The notes under the pieces: generated by a model
What the model saw: the letters and a program-made list of their open reading frames with translations, nothing else
Databases searched by the model: none
Told to the model about the DNA's origin: nothing
Position numbers and translations under genes: made by a program
Origin: Diplonema papillatum
Taxonomy: Eukaryota; Euglenozoa; Diplonemea; Diplonemida; Diplonemidae
Direction: 5' to 3'
DNA length: 64,000 nucleotides
NCBI GenBank assembly: GCA_030068145.1
Contig: JAPJBO010000986.1
Span: 1-64,000 of the forward strand
Part shown: positions 30,491 through 39,852 of the stretch, one piece after another
Layout: each line of letters opens with the position of its first letter
Numbering within the stretch: position 1 is the stretch's first letter

Positions 30491-30625
30491 TGGTAGAACA
30501 CGGTGGTAGTACACTGTGGTACCCCGTGGTAGCACACTGTGGTACCCCGTGGTGCACGGTGGTAGTACACTGTGGTACCCTGTACACACTGTAGTACACA
30601 GTGTGTAGTACACTGTGGGTAGCCG
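30480..30625. repeat. degenerate GTAGTACACTGTGGTACCCC minisatellite
   Basis: About six imperfect units of GGTAGTACACTGTGGTACCCCGT-type sequence, with inverted TACACACTGTAGTACACAGT at the end. It replaces the N-terminal part of the hAT remnant's frame. Confidence 0.75.
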
Positions 30626-30764
30626 GTTCCTCCGGGAAAATAGTAGCTGAGATTTTTTATTTTTTTGACCCAGACCAGTTTCCAGACCAACTCTGGTCTG
30701 ACGACCAGCTGACCCCCCCTCCCCCCCCCCCCCCCGCAGACCGGTACGGGCCACATGGCAACCC

Positions 30765-30935
30765 CTGCTCAACAGTGCTCGCCTGCCTTGATGGCACTTG
30801 CACCTTAAAGAACTCAATGCTCAACATGTAGAACGTGGGGGGCCCTTGATGACATTCATTACGGGTGTGGTCGTGGTGTCGGTCGCAATACTCGCTTTGC
30901 TAGCCAAAGAGAGAGATAGAGAGAAAAAGAGCGCC
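30765..30935 (+). repeat. dispersed repeat family Y, copy 1
   Basis: It shares ACATTCATTACGGGTGTGGT and GTGTCGGTCGCAATACTCG...GCTAGCCAAAGAGAGA with 38410-38540, and a shorter part with 28495-28580. No coding capacity. Confidence 0.7.
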
Positions 30936-31184
30936 AGAGAGAAAAGAAAAGATAATGTTATCTTCCGGAAAAGAAGGGTTACGCGAACCCCCGAAAAAAT
31001 AATTACCCCAAAAAAAAAAATATAAACAGAAAAAAATACAAACCGACGGTGACCCCCAAAACCTTTTTCAACCTTTCCAATACCTTTCAAGCTAAACCAT
31101 TATACAACGACCCCCCCCCGCACAACGCCTGGTAACACCTGGGGCTGGTGTGGGTGGTGCAGCGAAGCGACCTGTTTTTGTTTT

Positions 31185-31404
31185 GTATAAGCACCTGCTT
31201 TGTAGGAAATGCTTGATGAGACTGCCAGTTGCGATAGATCAAAGGAGGTAAATGTGCTGTAGCCCACACGAAACACAGGTAAATCTGGGTTTAGTGGCGG
31301 GCGTAAGCGTTCAACAAAAAAGACCCACTTTGTAGTTGTATTGTTTTCTCCCCCTCTAGCCTCCTTCGAAATGAGCACAAGGCAGTCCCTCGAGTATTTT
31401 TGTA
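31185..31404 (+). mobile_element. family A fold-back element, copy 3
   Basis: This is the most complete copy. It starts TATAAGCACCTGCTTTGTAG, has the left arm GAAATGCTTGATGAGACTGCC at about 31206 and the right arm GGCAGTCCCTCGAGTATTTT at 31381-31400. The middle includes GTGCTGTAGCCCACACGAAA and TCCCCCTCTAGCCTCCTTCG. The next copy starts immediately after it. Confidence 0.85.
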
Positions 31405-31615
31405 TAAGCACCTGCTTTGTAGGAAATACTTGAGGAGACTGCCAGTTGCGAAATCTCGAAGGAGGTAAGCGAAAGGAAGGCATAGTATGGCACTCATCGG
31501 CATGCCGATGACTCCCCACTGTCGCAACAACGTTCCAATCTCAAAGGAGGTAAATGTGCTGTAGCCCACACGAAACACAGGTAAGTCTGGGGTTCGTAGG
31601 CGTTCAACAAGCCCT
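31405..31615 (+). mobile_element. family A fold-back element, copy 4
   Basis: It is directly appended to copy 3 and starts TATAAGCACCTGCTTTGTAG again. A ~75-bp segment (about 31470-31535, GGAAGGCATAGTATGGCACT...) interrupts the AAAGGAGGTAAATGTGCTG block. The right arm is not clean. Confidence 0.75.
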
Positions 31616-31982
31616 CCTCCTCCCAGCCGCCGTCGAAACAAGCACCGGACGCAACACTCTTCTTTTTTGTGACAATTAGCCACTTATCACAAATAGGCGC
31701 ACCTGAAACTGACATTGACTGTTTACCACGTAAGTTTGTCGTGTGGCAAGTTACTACACCAGTCATGCCACCACAAAAGTGACCACATCTGCAGTCACAT
31801 AGGCATGTATCTGCTACGCCGGAGTATTTTCTTCTCTTTTTCGAGACTGGAGGTCCTACTATGAACATGCAATGTGAATAGCCTCTATTCGAGCCAACCC
31901 GGCTTTTAATGTTGCGAAAAGTGTATAGTTTTTGGACTAGATAATAGTGGGGAACAAGCTTTCTTTTCCCCTGCCAAAATGC

Positions 31983-32053
31983 ATACGGGTGGCAGAGTGA
32001 TCGGGCGTTGGCCTTCAGGCCGGTAGGCCCGGGTTCGAACCCCGCCCATCACA
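31983..32053 (+). tRNA. tRNA-like sequence, apparent anticodon UCA (possible pseudogene or SINE head)
   Basis: TGGCAGAGTGATCGGGC fits a D arm/A box. TTGGC-CTTCAGG-GCCGG is a complete 5-bp anticodon arm with loop CTTCAGG (anticodon TCA). GGGTTCGAACCCC is a perfect T loop/B box, and ACTTTT follows as a pol III-type terminator. The acceptor stem does not pair (ATACGGG against CCATCAC), though GTGAT(C)GGGC within the D arm pairs well with GCCCATCAC. The short variable loop argues against tRNA-Sec or tRNA-Ser. A tRNA-derived retroposon head or pseudogene is as likely as a working tRNA. Confidence 0.55.
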
Positions 32054-32234
32054 CTTTTCCGTCGAAGATTGTTTTCGAGGTTTGTCGCGTTTCGGGGTCC
32101 AATGTGCCCGAAATTTGCGTTTTTTGCGGAGTTTCTCAGTATCTCGCGATATTTGGGTCACCACGGGAACGGAGTCGGGGGGGGTCTCCCCCCCGGGTGC
32201 CGGCAGGTTAAACTTGCTACCACACGCCGAACTC

Positions 32235-32405
32235 AGCATCACCAGAACCCGAACTTTGCTTCGCCCGAACTTTGCTTTGCTTCACCAGAGCTTAGCTTCG
32301 CCCGAACTCAGCTGCGCCCGAACTTTGGTTCACTGGAACTTAGCTTCACCCGAACTTTGCTGCGCCCGAACTTTGGTTCACCAGAAATTTGCATCACCCG
32401 GCTGC
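32235..32405. repeat. degenerate ~16-bp minisatellite (CGCCCGAACTTTGCTT)
   Basis: About ten imperfect units related to TTCGCCCGAACTTTGC / TTCACCAGAACTTAGC. No gene is seen. Confidence 0.8.
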
Positions 32406-32551
32406 ACCCGCACCTTACGGTTTCCCGAGCTTTAACAGCCGCCTCGTCTCGCCCCCCGCCGGCCTTTAGCCGAGCGCACGTACTTCTCTCACGGAGCTTC
32501 CGAACACTCGGGCCCACCAGCTCCTTTCGCAACACAAGAATGGGTGTGAAC

Positions 32552-32552
<1 letters not shown>

Positions 32553-32610
<58 letters not shown>
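32553..32610. repeat. (CA)n(CT)n compound microsatellite
   Basis: A run of CA dinucleotides passes directly into CT dinucleotides. It lies just downstream of a block (TTTAGCCGAGCGCACGTACT) that also forms the junction of the synthase 5' duplications at 746 and 1297. Confidence 0.95.
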
Positions 32611-32613
<3 letters not shown>

Positions 32614-32796
32614 ATGTCAGCGCGGTAGCGATGACAGCGAGAACACATATAGGTGGGAGGGGAGAGGCCCTGGGACTGCTAAGGCGTGACAACCCCGCCC
32701 CTGTCCCTCCCAGGGAGCCACCCCGAAACTAGCCTGCCCACCTGACGGTGGGGGCCCACCTGACGGTGGAGGCCCACACCCTTTGACTTGTTTTAT

Positions 32797-32915
<119 letters not shown>

Positions 32916-33235
32916 ACAGAAAACTGAACGCAGCCTTTTCTTTTTTCTGTTGCTTTGCGCACCTTCCAATGGAGCGGTCGTTTTATTTTGTTCTTGCGGG
33001 TTCGTCTATCGTGGATCTTTTCTGGTGGTTGTTTAGAATTCCCAACCTAAAAAGAAGACGGACAGTCACCTACTGCGGCACCATACTGAGGAGGGCCTAC
33101 CGTATGTATGGTATGTGGACAATGGCCGAAACCACCAATGACCAACAACTAAGGTACCCACCGATCCTCTTACCGCGTGCAACCACCACTCTTACGACAC
33201 TCAGAGCACAAAGGATATCTTCCCATAACGACGAA

Positions 33236-33298
33236 GGTCACCCGGAGACTTTAAACCCCCGGAGTTTCAAGCGAACTTTCACTTTCACTCTAAAAAAG
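33236..33298 (+). repeat. short dispersed motif E (GTCACCCGGAGACTTTAAA...)
   Basis: A ~60-bp word, GGTCACCCGGAGACTTTAAA + CCCCCGGAGTTTCAAGCGAA + CTTTCACTCTAAAAA. Relatives are at 20306-20356, 25436-25500, 28699-28755, 34823-34878, 36870-36905, 37028-37090, 38980-39026, 41864-41895 and 55268-55315. Half of them pair with ATACCGACCTTCTAATCCACAAATAGCGCTT. The conserved length and lack of ends suggest a fragment of a larger repeat. One copy lies just upstream of the 317-aa gene. Confidence 0.75.
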
Positions 33299-33372
33299 AA
33301 ACGGGGCGAGCACAAGTGGGAAAATGACCAACCGAGCACGCACAACCAAAACGAAGCGCCTGTCTTCGTTGG

Positions 33373-33515
33373 ACAAGCACCCGCTTTGTAGGAAACACAC
33401 GAGGAAGCGGCCAGTGGGAAACCCTCAATGATTGCAGCCCCACGCGAAACCCAGATAAATCTGGGGTTCGTGCGGGGCGTAGGCGTTCAGCAAAGAAGAC
33501 CCCCTTTGTAGTTGT
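33373..33515 (+). mobile_element. family A fold-back element, copy 5
   Basis: Diverged copy: CAAGCACCCGCTTTGTAGGA, GCCCCACGCGAAACCCAGAT, GACCCCCTTTGTAGTTGTAT. It ends at a C tract. A similar ~200-bp block downstream (33540-33790) is repeated at 35245-35520 (AACGAGGTGCACACAACACC). Confidence 0.7.
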
Positions 33516-33539
33516 ATCGCCACCCCCCCCCCCCCCGAA

Positions 33540-34443
33540 GAGCTCTAACTTTGGATTGGTATGCGTTCAAGAGCGAAACCAGAGACAAAGAACGAGGTGC
33601 ACACAACACCGCGGTGAAAAAAAGAAAAAAAGAATACAGAGGAATAGTCCCTCAAGGTTCCAGACCCTACCTGCGGAGTCTTACACTCCCTGCGACCCTT
33701 TTCCCTTTCCCCTATTTTATTTTACACTTTCTTCGACGAAGACTTGATGCTAGCATCAAACATGCATGCGAGGCAGTACTCTGCCTAAACATTAAACTAA
33801 GTTTTTCCCCCCGCAGCACCTCGTGATGTTCGCATCACAAAACAAAGAAGACAGTGAAATGGTCGTTACCTGGTCGGGTTTCGCTCGCGACCGTTTCCTG
33901 AACAATCCTTCACTAAATCCGCGGTTAAATAACCTGGCCTCAGTGGTGCAAGCACCACGCGCTCTTCAAACCCAAGAAACTTTCCCCCCCCCCTCTAACC
34001 CTTGTCCAACTAAGCACGAGACGATCGAGAATCTTGTCAGATAAGGGCAACGGTTCTGATCGCAGAAAGCGAGGATTAGAAATTGCATTGCTACCCAAAA
34101 CAACAACGCATCTTACCCCGCGAAGACACGAAGCACACGAGTCTTTTCCGTATAATCCTGGCCGCGCAGTCGTGAGAAAGAAGAGGGCCCGCAGCGTTAC
34201 AAGGCGGCGATCCCCCGCGAGACGAGCTCACCCGCCGGCCAGAGCGCCCGCTGCAGCACCAACTCCGGTGCCGCAACTCACTGTAGCAGAGCCGCAACCT
34301 GCAGCGCGCCTCCGGAGCGACTTACGCCCGCCGTGGCAGCACGAAGAGAAGTGAGGAAACCGGAAACTCCCCGGAGAGATGGCCCCAGCACTCTAACTCG
34401 TCTCTCTCTCTAATCCTTTCAGTCCCGTCAGTTCGCTGAGCCC
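33540..34443. other. intergenic; 250-bp block duplicated at 35245-35520
   Basis: 33540-33800 (GAGCTCTAACTTTGGATTGG, GAGGTGCACACAACACCGCG, TTGATGCTAGCATCAAACAT) matches 35245-35520. The block ends in an inverted pair around GATGCTAGCATC. The remainder to 34443 holds only short frames. Confidence 0.6.
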
Positions 34444-34752
34444 ATCGAAGACGAAGAAGAAAAAGAAAAAGGCCGCTCCCGGTCCAGGAACGTGACGGTC
34501 AACCACAGCTTGGAAAGCTTGAGTCGGAGGCAGCACAGTGCCACAACCCCGTCCGCTCTGCCCTGTGGCTGACCGTCTCGACGAGCTTGTGTTCAGCGCG
34601 AGCGCCAAGCCCCAAGGTGCGCCACGCCTTGATGCTTTAGTTTGCGAAATCGGTAGCCACTTGACCCGTAGGCCCGTGGCTCTGCAGTACCGCCGAACAC
34701 GTGAAGCTTGGCTCCCGTGTAGCAGGCTTTCCCTGGTACCTGAGTCCATCGA
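34444..34752 (+). repeat. dispersed repeat family D, copy 2 (fullest)
   Basis: It starts at CATCGAAGACGAAGAAGAAA, runs through TGACGGTCAACCACAGCTTG, CTCTGCCCTGTGGCTGACCG and GCGCCAAGCCCCAAGGTGCG to GTAGCAGGCTTTCCCTGGTA, and ends CCATCGAAAGAAAAGAAAAG. CATCGAA is repeated at both ends, possibly a target duplication. Confidence 0.75.
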
Positions 34753-35035
34753 AAGAAAAGAAAAGAAACAACCCGCAGCCACATAGCCCCCACTCGCTCT
34801 AAGAGAACCCATTTAGCAAAGGTTGCCCGGAGACCCCAAAATCCCGGAATCTCAAGCGAACTTTTACTCCAAAAACCCCGCCCGTAGAGGGTCGAAGAGC
34901 TCAATCGCAACACGAGACGGGTGTGAACACTCTCTCACTCTCGGAAGGGAGAAGAAGAGAAGTGAACACCCCTTCTCTTTTTGTTGGTTTTGCGCGCCTT
35001 CGATCGCTGCACGGCGCCCGTTCGTTTTTTTCTTG

Positions 35036-35165
35036 TATAAGCACCTGCTTTGTAGGAAATGCTTGAGATGACTGCCAGTTGCGAAAGATCAAAGGAGGTA
35101 AATGTGCTGTAGCCCACACGAAACACAGGTATATCTGGGTTCAGTGGCGGTAAGCGTTCAACAGC
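35036..35165 (+). mobile_element. family A fold-back element, copy 6 (right part missing)
   Basis: TATAAGCACCTGCTTTGTAG to GTTCAGTGGCGGTAAGCGTTC. It then departs from the family before the GACCCACTTTG block. Confidence 0.75.
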
Positions 35166-35680
35166 AAACTTGCACTGAGGTCAAAACCTCTAGAGTTTCT
35201 CGAGAAGGCAATCTCGACGACCCCTCCCCGAACCAAAGGACCCACTGATGAGCTCTGACTTTGGATTGGTCTGCGTTCAAGAGCGAAACCTGAGACGAAG
35301 AACGAGGTGCACACAACACCGCGGTGAAAAAACACAGGGGGCTAGTCCCTCAAGGTTTCATACCCCACTTTGGGAGCCGTACACTCCCCTTTTTACCCCT
35401 TTTTACGTCTTTCTATTTTGCATCCCTTTCCTAGACAACATCTTCCTCGAAGAAGACTTGATGCTAGCATCAACCATGCATGCGAGGCAGTGCTCTGCCT
35501 AAACATTAAACTAAGATTTTCCCCCCTACATCCATTGGGTTGATACTTTTGCTGCAGACGAGTCCTGCCACCAATATTTGTACACGAATTGTTAGGTCAC
35601 CCGGACCCTAAGATACCGGAAACTCAGCGATCCTAAATCTCGAATCTTAAAGTTTTTACCCGAGAGTTTCTTGCGTTAAA

Positions 35681-36360
35681 GGGGGGGGGGGGGGGGGGGC
35701 AGGGGTTCCTGTAATCCGGGGCCCGGGCCCTGGAAATTATCCAGGGTTTTTGGCCCTGAACGATTACCAAAGGAAAAACTCTCTGGTACGAGATGCAATT
35801 CGTTTACAATTCCATTCCAGGGCCCCAGACTGTCCTTGAGCTCAACGGATTCAAAAGCGTTCAAAAACGTCCTCGGAATGTATTTTTCGACACAGCCACG
35901 AAACCTGAAGGAGGTTTTCAGGTTCTGGCAGGTCTAGCTGGCTGCCTAAAGGGTACCACGGCTCAGCCACCCAAGGTCACAGGTGGCAAGGTGGGTGTTG
36001 AAAAAAATAATTTTTTTTTTTTTGGGCCGGAATCCCTAAAAACCCGCATTTCGGAAAGTTTTTGTCCCACATTTTTCCCAGGGCATTTTGACCATTTCAC
36101 CTTAGAGCCTAGCCCCTATGGCAAATGCACGACTGTGAGCTTTTTTTATCAAATTTTATCAAGTTTATTTCTTGATTTTCTCTCGTCTTGCTCTCCGCTT
36201 GTTGTGGAAGCTGCAATGTTGAAGATTCCATCCTTGGATGGCGTGATTACCGTGGGCCTGGACCCTATCTGGACCCTAGCGGGCCCGGGGCCCGGGGCCC
36301 GGGCCCCGGAGACCCTGGATTTACAGGTACCCTTGGGGGGGGGGGGGGGGGGGGGGGGGG
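35681..36360. mobile_element. possible 680-bp element bordered by G tracts and GGGCCC-rich inverted ends
   Basis: A ~20-base G tract at 35681-35699 is followed by TTCCTGTAATCCGGGGCCCG. Near the right end the inverse-like CGGAGACCCTGGATTTACAG is followed by a 24-base G tract. The GC blocks are mirror-placed but the G tracts are on the same strand, so this is not a simple TIR. The interior is unique, with no gene. Confidence 0.4.
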
Positions 36361-37209
36361 TCGAATATTAACAGCTATTTGACACGCGCCGGGTTGTCTA
36401 AAAGCACTACCACTATTTGATCCTGCTGCTGTTCGGCTACCCGGAACTATTTTTAGTATTCGGCAAAATCGAATGACAACACATGTGTTATTATTTTCGA
36501 CCCCTCCCTTTATCTCTTTTCACCGTCCTGGATCAGTTGATGCTGGATCGTCCGACTTTCTTTTGTTAATCAGCGCCAAGAGCGTAACTCCAGATTTGTT
36601 CTCCTTTCCTCGGGCGGCCGAACCCTCGAAAATACTGCCGCCAAGGGGGTCAAAGAGCTCATTCGCAACACAACAGACGGGCGTGAACACTCTCTCACTT
36701 TCGGCGAAGAAGAGAGGAGAAGAGACGTGAACACAGCCCGTCTCTTTTTTGTTGGTTTTGAGCGCCTTCGAACAGTCCCGGACATCGCTACCTGGTAGCC
36801 ACAACCCATAACGAAAGTGTACACCTAATATACAACCCCTTTCTTGCTCTAAGAGAACCTTGCCCCGCCTCACAAGCCAAACGGAGACTTCAAAAAACCG
36901 ACCGCTTACTACAAGACTAGTCACAAACAGTCCCGGACATCGCTAGCCATAACCCGTAACGAAAGCGTGCACCAAATAAACAACCCGCATATAGCCCTTT
37001 CTTGCTCTAAGAGAACCCATTCATGAACGGTCACACGGAGACCCTAAACCCCCGGAATTTTGCGCGCGAACTTCAACTCTAAAAAAACATTCCGTGTCGG
37101 GGGGGGGACTTGGCTAGACTCGGACCGGGTTTCCTGGGGGGGGGCAAGGGCGGGGCTTGTCACGCCTTAGCAGTTCCAGGGCCCCGGCCCCCCTCCTGTC
37201 ATTTTTTTG
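36361..37209. other. intergenic with duplicated CATCGCTA/CATAACC blocks
   Basis: The segment ACAGTCCCGGACATCGCTA ... CATAACCCATAACGAAAGTG ... CTTTCTTGCTCTAAGAGAACC occurs twice (36772-36860 and 36928-37020), each followed by motif E. No gene is seen. Confidence 0.6.
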
Positions 37210-37214
37210 TTACA

Positions 37215-37484
37215 TACGCCGCCATGATAGGCGCCAGCTTGGAAGGAAATGCTCGACAATAACTGCCAGACAAAGAACTACCGAACCACGTGTTGAACGG
37301 ACGTGAGGTCATGCGGGTCTACCCCAACACGACAATTCACACAAACACAACAGGTCAAAGTCCTGAGTGAGAGAACAACACACGGTGGTGTAAAAGTCAA
37401 AAGTCCTGAGTGAGAGAACAACACACGGTGGTGGTGTAAGCGAAGAACAAATCAGATTGTGTTTGTTTTGTATTTTCCCATCTA
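37215..37484 (+). repeat. dispersed repeat family C, copy 3 (interrupted; continues at 37791)
   Basis: From GCGCCAGCTTGGAAGGAAAT to GTTTTGTATTTTCCCATCTA, with a short internal duplication of AAAGTCCTGAGTGAGAGAAC. The family's final CCTCTATATTTCC appears only after the MITE, at 37793-37805. Confidence 0.85.
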
Positions 37485-37790
37485 CCTACCACCCCCCGTG
37501 TTTAAGATCGCGCCCTCCCCCCCCGTGTATAAGATCGGTTTTTTTGAGAAATGAGGGCGATCTTATACACGGGGGGGGTGGGGTGGGGTCCCGCGCAGCG
37601 GGAAAGTTTTTTTTTTTTGGGCGTTTTTACTGTGGGGGGGGTTCAGGGCCCCGCGCAGCGGAAAAAAAAAATTTGGGGTGTTTTTTGTCCCCCCCCGTGT
37701 TTAAGATCGTCCCCCCCCGTGTATAAGATCGGTTTTTTTGGGGGGCGATCTTAAACACGGAAAAACGCGATCTTAAACACGGGGGGTAGG
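37485..37790. mobile_element. 306-bp TA-flanked MITE inside family C
   Basis: The left end CCTACCACCCCCCGTGTTTA and the complement of the right end CCTACCCCCCGTGTTTAAGA are near-identical inverted repeats. TA flanks both sides (37483-37484 and 37791-37792). Removing the element plus one TA restores the family C sequence CCCATCTACCTCTATATTTCC, compared with CCCCTTACCTCTATATTT at 11400. TA duplication fits Tc1/mariner-type transposition. The GTGTWTAAGATCG word recurs seven times inside in both orientations, so the element has internally duplicated its ends. It holds long G/C and T tracts. Confidence 0.88.
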
Positions 37791-37805
37791 TACCTCTATA
37801 TTTCC

Positions 37806-39293
37806 GGACTCGGACGGACGAGTGATATTCCCCCGGCATCCGTTGACGACAAAGGTACACACTCTCTCCTCGTGTTACCACCACCTTAGAGAGCGCGCTG
37901 TGTATAAAAGGTCCCTCTTTGCTGAAGGTCGCACGAAGACGGAGTTGCAAGCGAACTGTCGCTCCAAAAAATAAAGCAAAACAAAGCAAACAGAAAAGCA
38001 GCGTCTGCCCCCCTTTTCGACGTTGCTGTTGACTAACGGTAAGGTCGGACCCTTCCCCGGAGAACCCGGGATGTTTATGTCGCCAGGTCCTTCAAGTTCG
38101 GCCCGTTGTAAGTAGGATGGTGGTTGTTCTACATCGGCGAGAAAAGCCAAAGACTTGGTACCAACAATCTCGCACGCAATCTCCTGTATTTTTAGAATCA
38201 AAGTTTTGCTTGAGAACCCGGGATGTTTATGTCGCCAAGTCTTTCAAGTTCGGCCCGTTGTTGCCGTTCGTTGGCTTCGGCCGATTGTTCGCGTCTTATC
38301 CTATCTGGGATAGTAGCAGTGCAGGTGCGTGTGTCTTTGCTGCCTGCTGCCGACTATTCGACTTGTATATTCGGAGCGCTCATTTTTTCTTTAACATCCC
38401 ATCAAAGTAACAGTGTTGGCTCAGGCCGATCCGGGCTAACATGTGTGCACGTAGGGCCACATTCATTGCGAATGTGTTCGTGGTGTCGGTCACAGGAGTC
38501 TTTTTTTGGCTAGCCAAAGTGAGAAAAAGAGTAAAAGAGTGCGTACAGTACAGCAGCGAGAATAGAAGAGAAGAGAACGAGTGTAAAAGAAGTTGGCGGT
38601 AGCACAAACTACCGGGCCAGCGGAGACCACCGCAAAAAGATTTCTTTCGTTTCCTACCAATAACAACGACCCCCTGCGTCTGCCGTCTCCACTGCTACCC
38701 TTGTTGCCACTCCCTTTTTTTTTTGTGTGCGCATGCTGATGCGGATCTTCCTGACGAGCACGCAACCCGGTGAACTTAATCAAGAGTCGAAGATTAGCGT
38801 CGAAACTTCCTGGCTTTTCACGCCGCAGCAGAACGACCACACCCTACCCAAACCCAAGCACCCTCTAAACGCGTTAGGGGACTTCACAAGGTTTCACAAC
38901 GGAGTGACACAATACCCGAAACGAGTCGCACTCTTTTACTTTTCTCAACCCCCCGCCATACCCAAGCCTCTACGGTCAACCGGAGACTTTAAAATACCGA
39001 CCTTCTAATCCACAAATAACGCTTGCAAAACAATGCATTTTTGGTACTACTTGGCAGCGTGCTACATGAACTTGCCAGAGCAGGTGAGTTCCTATACAAG
39101 AGAACGCGCCGTACTAAGATTCTCTTCTAACTGACGTCGGTTCCAAAGAACACTGCCCGTGAAAGTGCACGCTTGCTTTGCTGACACCCGCACTTGTTGG
39201 CACTCAATGTTGGGGAGAACGTGGACCGTGGTCCAGAGTCGACTTAGCCATTATTTCTTCATGTGAATGTCATCTCAACAAAAAAAAAAAAAA
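37806..39293. other. intergenic; family Y copy 2 at 38410-38540
   Basis: 38080-38110 and 38210-38275 repeat GAACCCGGGATGTTTATGTC...TTCAAGTTCGGCCCGTTG. 38410-38540 is a family Y copy (ACATTCATTGCGAATGTGTT, GTGTCGGTCACAGGAGTC). 38980-39026 is motif E. No convincing gene. Confidence 0.55.
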
Positions 39294-39852
39294 TACCGTA
39301 ATTGCATTAATGTTGAACCGGGAAACACCTGGGACACCCCCTACAATGGGCCTGGGTGTCCCGAGGTTTTACCCGGCTCGGCTTCTTTTTCTTCGGGGGG
39401 TTTGCGTCCTTCGCAGAATATCTACCCTGGTGCTTGCCTGTGCCCTTAGGGACGCAGTTTGTCGCTCCTTTATGCTTTGGAACGATTCTTTGCGAAGTGG
39501 TTCCCTTGGCAGATGCTGTAAGACATGGACAGCCTTGCCCGGATAGTTGGCAGAATATATTTGCACCGGGGAAAGCAGTCTAAACAGAAACATGTGCAGA
39601 CCCACAACCCCACCTCCACATCCGCCGAAGAGGGAAGTTCGCCTGCTCAACACTCAGCTCGACCCCTAGATGCACGCAAGGAAAGATGTGCCATCGTATC
39701 CACGAGTTGGTGGTACTGCATCCTATGGCAGCGACACGGGCTGTCGGATGTGGTGCCAGCTGGTCCTCCGTACCCAGATGTCCCAGGTTGTACCCGGTCT
39801 GTCAAGAACCCGTTCCAGCTTTAGTCCAGTTCAACATTATTCCAATTACGGT
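39294..39852. mobile_element. 559-bp TA-flanked TIR element
   Basis: Left TACCGTAATTGCATTAATGT + TGAACCGG. The complement of the right end reads TACCGTAATTGGAATAATGT + TGAACTGG, giving imperfect ~28-bp TIRs with TA at both edges. The interior block TGCTTTGGAACGATTCTTTG...CAGACCCACAACCC (39470-39630) recurs at 42065-42240. No transposase is visible. Confidence 0.65.

Noticed and set aside
31983-32053. tRNA-Sec gene
   Set aside because: The apparent UCA anticodon fits, but there is no long variable arm and no extended acceptor stem, and the acceptor bases do not pair.
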